From: Paraburkholderia fungorum
Lineage (GTDB): Bacteria > Pseudomonadota > Gammaproteobacteria > Burkholderiales > Burkholderiaceae
Direction of reading: 5' to 3'
DNA length: 64,000 nucleotides
NCBI RefSeq assembly: GCF_003610895.1
Contig: NZ_MCAS01000005.1
Location: forward strand, 1 to 64,000
The notes beneath the pieces were generated by a model that was given only the letters and a program-made list of their open reading frames with translations, was not told the DNA's origin and made no database searches. This document shows, piece after piece, positions 1 to 9,008 of the stretch (its first letter is position 1; every line of letters starts with the position of its first letter). The position numbers and the translations under genes are program-made.

Positions 1-407
1 TTCGCCAGCGCAGCCAGCATCTGGCCGGTCTGGTTCGAATCGTCGTCAATGGCCTGCTTGCCGAGGATGACCAGTTGCGGCTGTTCCTTGTCGACCAGCG
101 CCTTGAGCAGCTTGGCGACAGCCAGCGGCTGCAGATCTTCGTTCGACTCGATCAGGATCGCGCGGTCCGCGCCGATCGCCAGCGCCGTGCGCAGCGTTTC
201 CTGCGACTGCGCAACACCCGCCGACACCGCGATCACTTCAGTTGCCACGCCCGCTTCGCGCAGACGCACCGCTTCTTCCACCGCGATTTCGTCGAACGGA
301 TTCATCGACATCTTCACGTTCGCGATGTCGACGCCCGTGCCGTCCGACTTCACCCGGACTTTCACGTTGTAATCGACCACTCTCTTGACTGGCACCAGGA
401 TTTTCAT
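1..407 (-). CDS. etfB: Electron transfer flavoprotein subunit beta (5' part, cut by window edge)
   Basis: The first 135 residues are visible, starting at the ATG at 407 ([20 protein letters not shown]), out of roughly 250 expected. The start sequence and the segment [20 protein letters not shown] are typical of EtfB. With EtfA it carries FAD and AMP and passes electrons from acyl-CoA and other dehydrogenases to ETF:ubiquinone oxidoreductase, in the cytoplasm. etfA would be expected just beyond the left edge. A perfect 12-bp palindrome lies about 130 bp upstream of the start. The identification is firm; the C-terminal half is not visible. Confidence 0.95.
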   Translation of the reverse strand, partial: MKILVPVKRVVDYNVKVRVKSDGTGVDIANVKMSMNPFDEIAVEEAVRLREAGVATEVIAVSAGVAQSQETLRTALAIGADRAILIESNEDLQPLAVAKLLKALVDKEQPQLVILGKQAIDDDSNQTGQMLAALA

Positions 408-533
408 GCACACGCTCCAAAGTTACGAATACGTCAACCCAACGAACATTATAACGACTGCCCTTTCGCGGCAGCCGTGTCGCGGGCGCTCTAGCAGGAG
501 GATATCGCTCCTCAGCGGCGTGACGGCAATAAC

Positions 534-545
534 GAACGATCGTTC
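534..545. promoter_or_regulatory. Palindrome upstream of etfB, possible operator
   Basis: GAACGATCGTTC is a perfect 12-bp palindrome followed by an AT-rich run. It lies between the metQ terminator and etfB. Genes for ETF and beta-oxidation are often controlled by TetR-type repressors that bind palindromes, so an operator role is possible, but no regulator gene is next to it. Confidence 0.35.
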
Positions 546-557
546 TATTTTAATCTC

Positions 558-585
558 GAAAAAACCCGGGCGACAACCCCGGGTT
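558..585 (-). terminator. Rho-independent terminator after metQ
   Basis: On the minus strand AACCCGGG, a 7-base loop and CCCGGGTT are followed by a short run of T. It lies about 85 bp past the metQ stop and would end the metNIQ transcript before etfB. Confidence 0.7.
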
Positions 586-668
586 AAGACGGACGACTCT
601 AATTTTGCATTGCCGCCGTGTCTTGCCATGCCGACCGTTCGAAAACGGCCGGAAAACCATCTATCAGA

Positions 669-1469
669 TCACCAGGCCGTGATCACCGAGCCACCAAACT
701 TGCTCTCGACGAACTGTTTCACTTCCGGCGAATGATACGCCGCGACCAGCTTCGCCACCCACGGCTTGTTCTTGTCCGCTTCGCGGATTGCGATGATGTT
801 CACGTACGGACCCTTCGGGTCTTCGATCGCGATGGCGTCCTGCTTGGGTTTCAGCCCTGCTTCCATCGCAAAGTTCGTATTGATCGCGGCGGCGTCCACG
901 TCGTTCAGGGAACGCGGGATTTGCGCGGCGTCAAGTTCGACGATCTTCAGCTTCTTCGGGTTGTCGACGATATCGAGCGGCGTTGCCTTCAGCCCCGCGT
1001 CCGCGCGCAGCTTCAGCAGACCCTGTTTCTGCAGCAACAGGAGAGCCCGGCCGCCATTGGTCGGATCGTTCGGCACGGCGATCTTCGCGCCCGGCTGCAA
1101 TTCAGCCAGCGTCTTCACCTTCTTCGAGTAGATGCCCATCGGGTACGTGACCGTGTCGGCGATGCGGATCAGCTTGTAGCCGCGATCCTTTACCTGTGCC
1201 TGCAAGTACGGGTCATGCTGGTAGCTGTTCGCATCCAGATCGCCGCCGGCAAGCGCCGCGTTCGGCTGCACGTAGTCGGAGAATTCGACGATCTTGATGT
1301 TAAGACCGTTCTTTGCCGCGACTGTCTTCACGACTTCCATGATCTGCGCGTGCGGGCCGCCAGTGACGCCGACCTTGATCGTGTCTTCAGCGTGAGCCAC
1401 CGTGGCGGCGGCGAACAGCGAAGCGGCGCCAAGCGTGGCGGCCAGTTTGAGAATGAAACGACGTTGCAT
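669..1469 (-). CDS. metQ: D-methionine ABC transporter substrate-binding protein MetQ
   Basis: 266 residues of the NLPA/MetQ family, the periplasmic receptor that delivers L- and D-methionine to MetNI. An N-terminal signal peptide ends around AHA-ED (about residue 27), followed by DTIKVGVTGGPHAQIMEVVK, a typical MetQ start. There is no cysteine in the signal region, so unlike E. coli MetQ it would not be lipid-anchored and should be a free periplasmic protein. It is the last gene of metN-metI-metQ, 47 bp after metI, and is followed by a terminator. The start is the ATG at 1469. Confidence 0.93.
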   Translation of the reverse strand: MQRRFILKLAATLGAASLFAAATVAHAEDTIKVGVTGGPHAQIMEVVKTVAAKNGLNIKIVEFSDYVQPNAALAGGDLDANSYQHDPYLQAQVKDRGYKLIRIADTVTYPMGIYSKKVKTLAELQPGAKIAVPNDPTNGGRALLLLQKQGLLKLRADAGLKATPLDIVDNPKKLKIVELDAAQIPRSLNDVDAAAINTNFAMEAGLKPKQDAIAIEDPKGPYVNIIAIREADKNKPWVAKLVAAYHSPEVKQFVESKFGGSVITAW

Positions 1470-1516
1470 GATGGACCTTTTTTCGATTCTATCTGGCGGG
1501 TTCCTATGACCCTTGT

Positions 1517-2170
1517 TTATTTATGGCTCAGACGACGCACGAGCCAATCCCCGAACGACTGCACCAGTTGCACGAAGACGATCAGAATCACCACGACCGT
1601 CACCATGACTTCCGGCAGAAAACGCTGATACCCGTAACGAATGCCCAGATCGCCGAGCCCGCCGCCGCCGATCGCGCCGGCCATCGCCGAATAGCCGACC
1701 AGCGACACAAAGGTAATCGTCAAGCCCGCGACCACGCCTGGCAGCGACTCCGGCAACAACACCTTGAAGACGATCTGGCTGGTGGTCGCACCCATTGCCT
1801 GCGCCGCTTCGATCAGACCGCGATCGACTTCGCGCAAAGCCGTCTCGACCAGACGCGCGATAAACGGCGCCGCGGCGATCGTCAGCGGCACCACGGCCGC
1901 AGCCGTGCCGATCGACGAACCCACCACGAGACGCGTAAACGGAATCACCGCGACCAGCAAGATGATGAACGGCGTGGAACGCACCGCGTTGACGATCACC
2001 CCCATAGCCCGATTCACGGCGATGTTCTGCAGCACGCCTTGGCGATCCGTCAGATACAGCAGCACGCCGAGCGGCAAACCGACCGCGGCGCCGACCAGCC
2101 CCGAAATGCCCACCATCACGAGCGTTTCCCAGAACGACTGGACGAACATATCGAACATTTCACTCAACAT
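1517..2170 (-). CDS. metI: D-methionine ABC transporter permease MetI
   Basis: 217 residues, the usual MetI length, with about five hydrophobic segments. The EAA-type cytoplasmic loop ([20 protein letters not shown], around residues 140-160) docks on the ATPase. It forms the inner-membrane channel of the MetNIQ methionine importer. Its ATG overlaps the end of metN by 11 bp, indicating translational coupling. Confidence 0.95.
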   Translation of the reverse strand: MLSEMFDMFVQSFWETLVMVGISGLVGAAVGLPLGVLLYLTDRQGVLQNIAVNRAMGVIVNAVRSTPFIILLVAVIPFTRLVVGSSIGTAAAVVPLTIAAAPFIARLVETALREVDRGLIEAAQAMGATTSQIVFKVLLPESLPGVVAGLTITFVSLVGYSAMAGAIGGGGLGDLGIRYGYQRFLPEVMVTVVVILIVFVQLVQSFGDWLVRRLSHK

Positions 2171-3194
2171 ACGACAGCTCCTCTACCACCACGCCCTGTT
2201 CGCGCAGATACGTCAGCGCCTGCGCCACCTTCGCCGGTTCGCCACCCGCGAGCACGGCGAGCGAGCCGAACGCCTGCCCCTGGATCTCGTCGATCTGGCC
2301 GTGCAGGATGTTGAAGTCGAGTTCGTAGCGGCGAATCGTTTCCGACAGAATCGGCTGATCGACACCCGAGCCGGTGAACGCGAGGCGCAGCAAATGGCCA
2401 CTGCCGGTCTTCAGGCGCTCAGCCACGCGCGCCTTCATCGCGGGCGGCAGTTCCTGCGCGATCACGTCGCCGATCAGCGCGCGCGTGACTTCATGATGCG
2501 GTTGCAGGAACACGTCAATAACCTTGCCCTCTTCGACCACACGGCCTGCATCCAGCACCGCGACACGGTCGCAGACCTGCTTGATCACGTCCATCTGGTG
2601 CGTGATGAGTACGATCGTCAGGTTCAGTTCGCGATTGATGCGCTTGAGCAACTCGAGGATCGCGCGCGTGGTTTCGGGGTCGAGCGCCGAGGTCGCTTCG
2701 TCTGAGAGCAGCACCTTCGGCTTGCTCGCCAGCGCCCGCGCGATGCCGACGCGCTGCTTCTGCCCGCCGCTGATCTGCGCCGGATAACGATCCTTCTGCG
2801 CCGACAGGCCGACCAGTTCGAGCAGCGGCAACACGTTCGCCTCGATCTCGTCGCGCTTCATGCCGGCAAGTTCGAGCGGCAACGCCACGTTGTCGTACAC
2901 CGTGCGCGACGACAACAAATTGAAGTGCTGAAAAATCATGCCGATCTCGCGCCGCGCCTCGCGCAATTGCGCGGCGGGCAGCGTGGTCAGATCGCGGCCG
3001 TTGACGACGATATTGCCCTCGCTCGGGCGCGTCAGCAGGTTGATGGTGCGCACGAGCGTACTCTTGCCCGCACCGCTGCGGCCAATGATGCCGAACACCT
3101 CACCCGCCGGAATCGACAGATTGACGTTGTGCAGCGCCTCGACCCAGCCCCGGGGCCCGGCAAACCGCTGGGAAATATTGCGTATTTCGATCAT
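2160..3194 (-). CDS. metN: Methionine import ATP-binding protein MetN
   Basis: 344 residues from the ATG at 3194, exactly the family length. A TTG-initiated extension of nine residues is possible but unlikely. Walker [10 protein letters not shown] is at residues 38-46, the Q-loop near 89, the signature ISGGQ at 141-145 and Walker B VLLSDEA at 161-167. The C-terminal 80 residues form the NIL/ACT-like domain by which methionine inhibits the transporter. It is the first gene of metN-metI-metQ and is transcribed divergently from the hydrolase at 3445. Confidence 0.95.
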   Translation of the reverse strand: MIEIRNISQRFAGPRGWVEALHNVNLSIPAGEVFGIIGRSGAGKSTLVRTINLLTRPSEGNIVVNGRDLTTLPAAQLREARREIGMIFQHFNLLSSRTVYDNVALPLELAGMKRDEIEANVLPLLELVGLSAQKDRYPAQISGGQKQRVGIARALASKPKVLLSDEATSALDPETTRAILELLKRINRELNLTIVLITHQMDVIKQVCDRVAVLDAGRVVEEGKVIDVFLQPHHEVTRALIGDVIAQELPPAMKARVAERLKTGSGHLLRLAFTGSGVDQPILSETIRRYELDFNILHGQIDEIQGQAFGSLAVLAGGEPAKVAQALTYLREQGVVVEELSYVE

Positions 3195-3281
3195 GGAAAA
3201 CAAAACGGCGGAGTCTGCCAACGAGCGTTGTGCGCTCCCGACAAGCAGCCGCCGTTGCTTTTATTGGCATTTGAGCCCGCG

Positions 3282-3311
3282 ATTCTACCGCAGCGCCGTC
3301 ATTCTCTTTAA
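3282..3311 (-). promoter_or_regulatory. Possible metN promoter
   Basis: On the minus strand a TAGAAT hexamer (3282-3287) lies 18 bp downstream of TTAAAG (3306-3311), about 90 bp upstream of the metN ATG in an otherwise AT-richer stretch. The match to a sigma-70 promoter is moderate. I see no riboswitch-like structure in the leader. Confidence 0.3.
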
Positions 3312-3444
3312 TAATCAATTACGATCTTTTCATAACCATAAAGCATTAGAGGCATGCCCGGCGCGAGATGCTCGCGTGCACGCAGCCGCTGCGACTATGA
3401 TCGGGCCAATCGAAATCAGGACACGTTCAGGACAAAGGGCAGCC

Positions 3445-4359
3445 ATGGAAACGACTCGACCCGGCAATGCGCAGCCCGCAGCGGCCGCTCCTACGGACGC
3501 CCCGAAAGGCGGCACTGCGCTACGTTCGACCGTTACGACGAGCGACGGCATCGAACTGCCCTTGTATCGCTGGCCCGCCACGACGCCATTGCGCGGCACA
3601 GTCGCGCTGGTGCACGGGCTCGCGGAGCATGCGGGGCGTTACGCCGCGCTGGCGGATCGACTGAATCCGGCCGGCATTGAACTCGTCGCCATCGATTTGC
3701 GCGGGCATGGGCATGCGCCAGGCAAACGCGTGTGGGTGAATCGCTTCGACGACTATTTGCTCGACGCTCAAGCCTTGCTCGACGCAGCAGCAACGAGTCG
3801 CGCCCCGCTGTTCCTGATGGGCCACAGCATGGGTGGCGCGGTCGCGGCGCTATACGCGATCGAGCGGCTCGAAACGAGCGGGCGCCGGCTCAGTGGTCTG
3901 ATCCTGTCGAGTCCCGCGCTCGCACCGGGCCGCGACGTGCCGCGCTGGATGCTCAAGGTGAGCCAGGTGATCAGCCGCATCTGGCCGACCTTCCCGGCGA
4001 TGAAAATCGACGCGGCTTTGCTGTCGCGGCTTCAGCCCGTGGTGGACGCCAACCGCAACGATCCGCTGGTGCATCACGGCGCGATTCCCGCACGTACGGG
4101 CGCGGAGTTGCTGCTGGCGATGGCGCGCATCGAACGCGGCCGTGCTGGACTACGCGTGCCGCTGCTGGTGTATCACGGCACCGCCGACAAGCTCACCGAA
4201 CCCGAGGGCAGCCGCGATTTTGGCGCGCACGCGGGTTCGCCCGACAAAACGCTCACGATGCACGAAGACAGCTATCACGAGACGATGAACGATCTCGACC
4301 GGGATCGGGTCATTGGCGCGCTGATCGACTGGATCCAGAAGCGCTTGCCGAAAGCCTGA
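3445..4359 (+). CDS. Alpha/beta hydrolase, monoacylglycerol lipase / lysophospholipase type
   Basis: 304 residues from the ATG at 3445. The reading frame is open far upstream, but that part overlaps metN antisense and looks unlike protein. The fold starts around residue 50 (VALVHGLAEHAGRY, oxyanion-hole HG). The nucleophile Ser128 sits in GHSMGG, and Asp248 (HGTADKLTEP) and His278 (SYHETMND) complete the triad. This pattern matches the PldB/monoglyceride-lipase group (hydrolase_4), which cleaves monoacylglycerols or lysophospholipids; the actual substrate is unknown. No signal peptide is seen, so it is probably cytoplasmic. It is convergent with the crotonase gene. Confidence 0.88.
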   Translation: METTRPGNAQPAAAAPTDAPKGGTALRSTVTTSDGIELPLYRWPATTPLRGTVALVHGLAEHAGRYAALADRLNPAGIELVAIDLRGHGHAPGKRVWVNRFDDYLLDAQALLDAAATSRAPLFLMGHSMGGAVAALYAIERLETSGRRLSGLILSSPALAPGRDVPRWMLKVSQVISRIWPTFPAMKIDAALLSRLQPVVDANRNDPLVHHGAIPARTGAELLLAMARIERGRAGLRVPLLVYHGTADKLTEPEGSRDFGAHAGSPDKTLTMHEDSYHETMNDLDRDRVIGALIDWIQKRLPKA

Positions 4360-4440
4360 GCGCCAGGCGGCATGCCGGAGCCTCGGAACTCCACACACCT
4401 GAGTGCCGAACCCGGCCCGGCCAAGAACGGGCCAACCCGG

Positions 4441-5241
4441 CTAGCGCTTCCAGCCGGGCGGTCGTTTGTCGATGAACGCCTGCACCCCCTCTAGCGCCGA
4501 GTCGTCCATCATGTTGCAGGCCATGGTCTGGCCGGCTAGCTGATACGCCGCTTCAATGCCCATTTCGAGCTGGCGATAGAACAGACCTTTGCCGGCGCTC
4601 ACCGCTTCGACAGGTTTCGCGCAGATGCTCTTCGCGAGCCGCGCGACCTCGGCGTCGAGCGCATCCGCCGGCACCACGCGATTCACCAGGCCTTGCTGCT
4701 TCGCCTCCACGGCGTCGATGAAATCGCCGGTGAGCAGCATTTCGAGCGCCGCCTTGCGGGACAGGTTGCGTGACAGCGGCACCGAGGGCGTGGCGCAAAA
4801 GAGACCCAGGTTGACACCCGAGACGGCGAAGCGCGCGGTGTCGGCGGCAACGGCCAGATCGCACATCGCGACCAGTTGACAGCCCGCTGCCGTGGCGATG
4901 CCATGGACGCGCGCAATCACCGGTTGCGGCAACCGCTGGATGGCCAACATCAGTTTCGTGCAACGCGCGAACAAGGCCTGGTAGTAGGCCAGCGATGGCG
5001 CAGCGCGCATTTCCTTGAGATCGTGTCCGGCACAAAAGGCGCGGCCGGCGCCGGCGATCACGACCACCCGCGCATTGGACTGCGCCAGCGCCGTCAGCGC
5101 CGAGTGCAATGAGTCGAGGAGGGCTTCGGAGAGCGCATTGAAGGCATCCGGCCGATTCATCGTCAAACGGACGACGCCCGGCACGCCGTACGCGTCGTGT
5201 TCGATGTCGACCAGCGAAGCACTGCGCGCATCGGCATTCAT
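4441..5241 (-). CDS. Enoyl-CoA hydratase/isomerase family protein (ECHDC3-like), catalytic Glu absent
   Basis: 266 residues from the ATG at 5241, which has a good ribosome site (GAGGAG) and leaves out a 15-residue extension. The crotonase fold is clear: CoA/oxyanion segment AFCAGHDLKEM (residues 69-78) and the GIATAAGCQLVAMCD helix start (114-128). The two glutamates that act in true enoyl-CoA hydratases are replaced by Gln122 and, by alignment, Gly142. Crotonases of the ECHDC3 type share this, so ordinary hydration of enoyl-CoA is doubtful; the reaction is unknown. The gene lies 69 bp downstream of the deacetylase-like gene on the same strand. Confidence 0.87.
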   Translation of the reverse strand: MNADARSASLVDIEHDAYGVPGVVRLTMNRPDAFNALSEALLDSLHSALTALAQSNARVVVIAGAGRAFCAGHDLKEMRAAPSLAYYQALFARCTKLMLAIQRLPQPVIARVHGIATAAGCQLVAMCDLAVAADTARFAVSGVNLGLFCATPSVPLSRNLSRKAALEMLLTGDFIDAVEAKQQGLVNRVVPADALDAEVARLAKSICAKPVEAVSAGKGLFYRQLEMGIEAAYQLAGQTMACNMMDDSALEGVQAFIDKRPPGWKR

Positions 5242-5310
5242 GGCTCGCTCCTCGTTGAATTCATGCGGTTCACGGCATTCGGGCAACGCCTGTGCCTGTG
5301 GCGCGGCGGA

Positions 5311-6234
5311 TCAGATTCCGGCCAGCGCGCGCACGTGCGCAACCACGCTGCGCCCGAGGGCCGACAGGTTGTAGCCCCCTTCGAGACAGCTGACGATCCG
5401 CCCACGCGCATAGCGGTTCGCGATCTCGCGCACCTGGTCGGTGATCCACGCGTAGTCGTCCTCGACAAGACCCATGTTGCCGAGATCGTCCTCGCGATGC
5501 GCGTCGAAGCCGGCCGAGATGAACAGCATCTCCGGCTTGAACTCATGCAGGCGCGGCAGCCACAGCATGTCCACGACCTCGCGCACCGCCATGCCTTTCG
5601 AGCGCGCCGGCATCGGCACATTGCACATGTTGGGCGCCTGATTATCAGCGCCGGTGAACGGATAGAAAGGATGCTGGAAGATGCTGCACATCAGCACACG
5701 CGAATCGCCCGAAAAGGCCGCTTCGGTGCCATTGCCGTGATGGACGTCGAAGTCGATGATCGCCACGCGCTGCATGCCGTGCACTTCGAGCGCATGACGC
5801 GCGGCGATCGCCACGTTGTTGAAAAAACAGAAACCCATCGCGCGTGCCGGCTCCGCATGGTGGCCAGGCGGGCGCACGCTGCAGAACGCGTTGTCGTAGC
5901 GGCCTTCGATCACGGCGTCCGTCGCGGCCACCGCGGCACCGGCCGCGCGCAACGCGGCCTGCAAGGTGTGCGGGTTCATCGACGTGTCGGGATCGATTTC
6001 CGCGAGACCCTCCTCGGGCGAACGGCTGCGGATGTAGTCGACGTGGGCTTGCGTATGCACACGCAACAGCGCGGCTTCTTCGGCGAGCGGCGGCGATTCG
6101 CGCTCGATCAGCGAGTCGATGCGGCTCGCGATCAATTGATCTTCGATTGCCTGCAGGCGCGCCGGGCATTCTGGATGCCATTGCCCCATATCGTGCAGCA
6201 AACAGTCGGCGTGGGAATAAAAGCCTGTTGCCAT
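5311..6234 (-). CDS. Histone deacetylase family protein (acetylpolyamine amidohydrolase-like)
   Basis: 307 residues from the ATG at 6234 (MATGFYSHADCLLHDMG). The class II HDAC-like zinc hydrolase core is complete: the His pair at 125-126 in RPPGHHAEPA, zinc ligands Asp163 and His165 in DFDVHHGNGT, and Asp244 in SAGFDAHRED. Bacterial members remove acetyl groups from acetylpolyamines or other small amides, or act in acetoin metabolism; which applies here cannot be told. It is probably cytoplasmic, in a short operon with the crotonase-like gene and divergent from mltB. Confidence 0.9.
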   Translation of the reverse strand: MATGFYSHADCLLHDMGQWHPECPARLQAIEDQLIASRIDSLIERESPPLAEEAALLRVHTQAHVDYIRSRSPEEGLAEIDPDTSMNPHTLQAALRAAGAAVAATDAVIEGRYDNAFCSVRPPGHHAEPARAMGFCFFNNVAIAARHALEVHGMQRVAIIDFDVHHGNGTEAAFSGDSRVLMCSIFQHPFYPFTGADNQAPNMCNVPMPARSKGMAVREVVDMLWLPRLHEFKPEMLFISAGFDAHREDDLGNMGLVEDDYAWITDQVREIANRYARGRIVSCLEGGYNLSALGRSVVAHVRALAGI

Positions 6235-6434
6235 GATTCTCGTTTGCGGCGCGGCGCTCTCAAAGCGCGCGCGGCGTGTCTCCGTCCAGGGCGCGCGCAC
6301 CTGGCGCACCAACATTTACGAAGTTACCACACGATGCGACTGTGACGCGCCGGGCACAGTTTTGCGGAGGGCGTCGGGTATACTGCCCCGATCCGTTTTC
6401 CCCTGTCTCTTTCGCACTGCGCCTCCAGCTCACT

Positions 6435-7673
6435 ATGACCGTCAAGCTTGCTCTGTCTGCACGAAACCGGCTACGCACGAAGACCGCGGCCGCCGCACTA
6501 TCTGTCGCATCGTGCATGTTCATGGCAACCACTCCGGCGATGGCGCAAAGCGCCGCGAAGAAGCCGTTGCTGCTGGCGCAAGGCCAACCGCAAGCGGCGG
6601 TACCGCAAGGGCAAACCTTCGAAGAAGAGATCATTCCGCAGCGCTACGCGAACAATCCCAACGTGGACGCGTTCATCAGCGACATGACAGCGCGCTATGA
6701 CTTCGACGAAGCAGCATTACACGCCCTCTTCGCGCGCGTGAGCTATTCGGCTACCGCGGTCAAGCTCGTGACGCCGTCGCCTTCGCCTTCGATCAAGAAC
6801 TGGCGCGTGTATCAATCGCGCTTTCTCGACCCGGTGCGCATCAACGCCGGCGTGCGCTTCTGGCGCGCCAACCAGGCCACGCTGCAGCGCGCCTATGAAG
6901 AGTTCGGCGTACCGCCGGAAGTGATCGTCGGCATTATTGGCGTGGAGACGATTTACGGGCGCTTCATGGGCAACTTCCGTGTGCTCGACGCGCTGACCAC
7001 GCTCACCTTCGACTATCCGAATACCGCCAATCGCGCGGATCGCCAGGCAACCTTCCGCAAGAATCTCGAAGACTACCTGGTGTGGACGCGCGATTCGCAA
7101 ATCGATCCGACCACCGTGCTCGGCTCCTACACCGGCGCGATCGGGATTCCGCAGTTCCTGCCGAGCAGCATCGTGGAATATGCGGTGAGCTACGACGGCA
7201 ACAAACAGATCGATCTGCGCACGAGCCAGGCGGATGCGATCGGCAGTGTGGCGAATTATCTGCGCCAGAACGGCTGGGAAAACGGCCGGCCGGTAGTGTG
7301 GAAGATCGGCTCGGATGCCGGCAGCCTCGGCGTGGCGCAAGCAGCCGCCGACGGCAAGCCAGAGCCGCATTGGCCGCTGGACCAATTGCTCCGGGCCGGA
7401 CTGCTGCTGAACGAGCCGGGTGTCGATATCGCGGCGGAAGCCGGCACGCCGGTGACGGTGGTGGACCTGCCCTCGCCGGGGCGCGGCACCGAGTACATGC
7501 TGGGCCTGAAGAATTTCTACGTGCTGACGCGCTATAACCGCAGTTTCTTTTACGCACTCGCGGTTTATCAACTCGGACAGCGGGTCAAGGCACAGATGGA
7601 AGCGAGCGACGCTGCAAACGCCAGCAGCAGCACCAACAGCAACGCGGCGGCACCGGGCGCGGCTTCTCAATAA
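6435..7673 (+). CDS. mltB: Membrane-bound lytic murein transglycosylase B
   Basis: 412 residues from the ATG at 6435. A signal peptide ends near AMA37-QS. The SLT-B fold follows, with catalytic Glu171 in IIGVETIYGRF and the segment GSYTGAIGIPQFLPSS. MltB cleaves the MurNAc-GlcNAc bond of peptidoglycan, forming 1,6-anhydro ends. No lipobox cysteine is present at the cleavage site, so this form may be soluble in the periplasm, although the E. coli enzyme is a lipoprotein. The tail is rich in Ala, Ser and Asn and low in complexity. Divergent from the deacetylase-like gene. Confidence 0.93.
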   Translation: MTVKLALSARNRLRTKTAAAALSVASCMFMATTPAMAQSAAKKPLLLAQGQPQAAVPQGQTFEEEIIPQRYANNPNVDAFISDMTARYDFDEAALHALFARVSYSATAVKLVTPSPSPSIKNWRVYQSRFLDPVRINAGVRFWRANQATLQRAYEEFGVPPEVIVGIIGVETIYGRFMGNFRVLDALTTLTFDYPNTANRADRQATFRKNLEDYLVWTRDSQIDPTTVLGSYTGAIGIPQFLPSSIVEYAVSYDGNKQIDLRTSQADAIGSVANYLRQNGWENGRPVVWKIGSDAGSLGVAQAAADGKPEPHWPLDQLLRAGLLLNEPGVDIAAEAGTPVTVVDLPSPGRGTEYMLGLKNFYVLTRYNRSFFYALAVYQLGQRVKAQMEASDAANASSSTNSNAAAPGAASQ

Positions 7674-7741
7674 GCTGAGCGGCGAGTGCTGGACACCGGC
7701 TTGTCAGACAGTCACCGCGTCACGAACAGGTAGCACGCGAC

Positions 7742-7771
7742 AAAAAAGCGCCGGTTAAACCGGCGCTTTTT
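7742..7771. terminator. Bidirectional terminator between mltB and cysM
   Basis: The stem GCGCCGG/CCGGCGC is flanked by A and T runs on both sides, so it can end transcription of mltB on the plus strand and cysM on the minus strand. Confidence 0.85.
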
Positions 7772-7818
7772 CTATTGGGCAACCCGGTTCGCAGGCCGCC
7801 CGATGCGCCGAGGCGCAA

Positions 7819-8721
7819 TCAGGCCGGGAACACACCCGTAGACAGATACCGGTCTCCCCGATCGCACACGATAAACACGATCGTCGCGTTTTCGACCTGG
7901 CGTGCGATGCGCAGCGCCACTTCACAGGCTCCGCCCGACGAGATGCCGGCGAAGATTCCTTCAACCGAGGCGAGACGCCGCGCCATCGCTTCAGCGGCGG
8001 CCTGTCCCACGTTCTCGACGCGGTCCACGCGGCTGCGGTCGAAAATCTTCGGCAAATAGGCTTCCGGCCACTTGCGGATGCCCGGAATGCGCGAACCCTC
8101 TTCCGGCTGCGCGCCGATGATTTCGATCGCCGGATTCTGTTCCTTCAGATAGGTGGATACGCCCATGATCGTGCCGGTCGTGCCCATTGACGAGACAAAG
8201 TGCGTGATGCGCCCTTCAGTGTCGCGCCAGATTTCTGGACCCGTGCCTTCGACGTGCGCGGCCGGATTGTCCGGGTTTGCGAACTGATCGAGGATGATGC
8301 CCTTGCCTTCGCGCTGCATCTGTTCAGCCAGATCGCGCGCGTATTCCATGCCGCCCGTCACCGGTGTGAGCACGATCTGCGCGCCATAGGCAGCCATGCT
8401 CTGACGACGCTCCACCGAGAGGTCTTCGGGCATGATCAGCACCATCTTGTAGCCGCGGATCGCTGCCGCCATGGCCAACGCGATGCCCGTGTTGCCGCTG
8501 GTCGATTCGATCAGCGTGTCGCCCGGCTTGATGCGCCCGCGTGCTTCCGCCTTCTTGATCATCGACAGCGCCGGGCGGTCCTTCACCGAACCCGCGGGAT
8601 TGTTGCCCTCGAGCTTGGCAAGAATCACATTATTGCGGCTGCGAATCTCGTCATCAGCAAGCCGGACGAGTTGCACGAGCGGCGTATTGCCGATAGTGTC
8701 TTCAATCGTTTTGTAAGCCAT
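7819..8721 (-). CDS. cysM: Cysteine synthase B (O-acetylserine sulfhydrylase)
   Basis: 300 residues from the ATG at 8721 (MAYKTIEDTIGNTPLVQL), close to E. coli CysM (303). An in-frame ATG seven codons upstream (8742) is an alternative. The PLP lysine is Lys47 in AGSVKDRP and the substrate loop STSGNTG is at 73-79. It makes L-cysteine from O-acetylserine (or phosphoserine in some relatives) and sulfide or thiosulfate. CysM rather than CysK is supported by the short length and the start sequence. It is the last gene of the minus-strand series and stands apart, with its own upstream terminator and about 290 bp leader. Confidence 0.9.
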   Translation of the reverse strand: MAYKTIEDTIGNTPLVQLVRLADDEIRSRNNVILAKLEGNNPAGSVKDRPALSMIKKAEARGRIKPGDTLIESTSGNTGIALAMAAAIRGYKMVLIMPEDLSVERRQSMAAYGAQIVLTPVTGGMEYARDLAEQMQREGKGIILDQFANPDNPAAHVEGTGPEIWRDTEGRITHFVSSMGTTGTIMGVSTYLKEQNPAIEIIGAQPEEGSRIPGIRKWPEAYLPKIFDRSRVDRVENVGQAAAEAMARRLASVEGIFAGISSGGACEVALRIARQVENATIVFIVCDRGDRYLSTGVFPA

Positions 8722-8847
8722 TTGGGTTCTGGTGCTGTCCATGCGCGGGGTCTTCAATCTGCTGATTCTAAACCACCGTGTACGCGGCTGCCGCGCGGCC
8801 CTTCTGCGCGTATGGATGCAAGCGCTGGACGCCGGGCGTCCTCAACA

Positions 8848-8875
8848 CAAAAAGCCCGCGGCTGAGAACCGCGGG
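8848..8875 (-). terminator. Terminator after the ComEA-like gene
   Basis: On the minus strand CCCGCGG, a 7-base loop and CCGCGGG are followed by CTTTTTGTG. It separates the helix-hairpin-helix gene from cysM, so cysM should have its own promoter in the remaining 125 bp. Confidence 0.8.
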
Positions 8876-9008
8876 AGCCAGTCATCTGCATGACAGCTGA
8901 AGGAGTGTTTTTACCCACTCCGACCATGAAGGGGAACGACGGTAACTAACGAGATGCGGGACCGGGCGCGCTGAGGTGACCCGCCTCGCGCGCACGGCCC
9001 GCGTCAGG

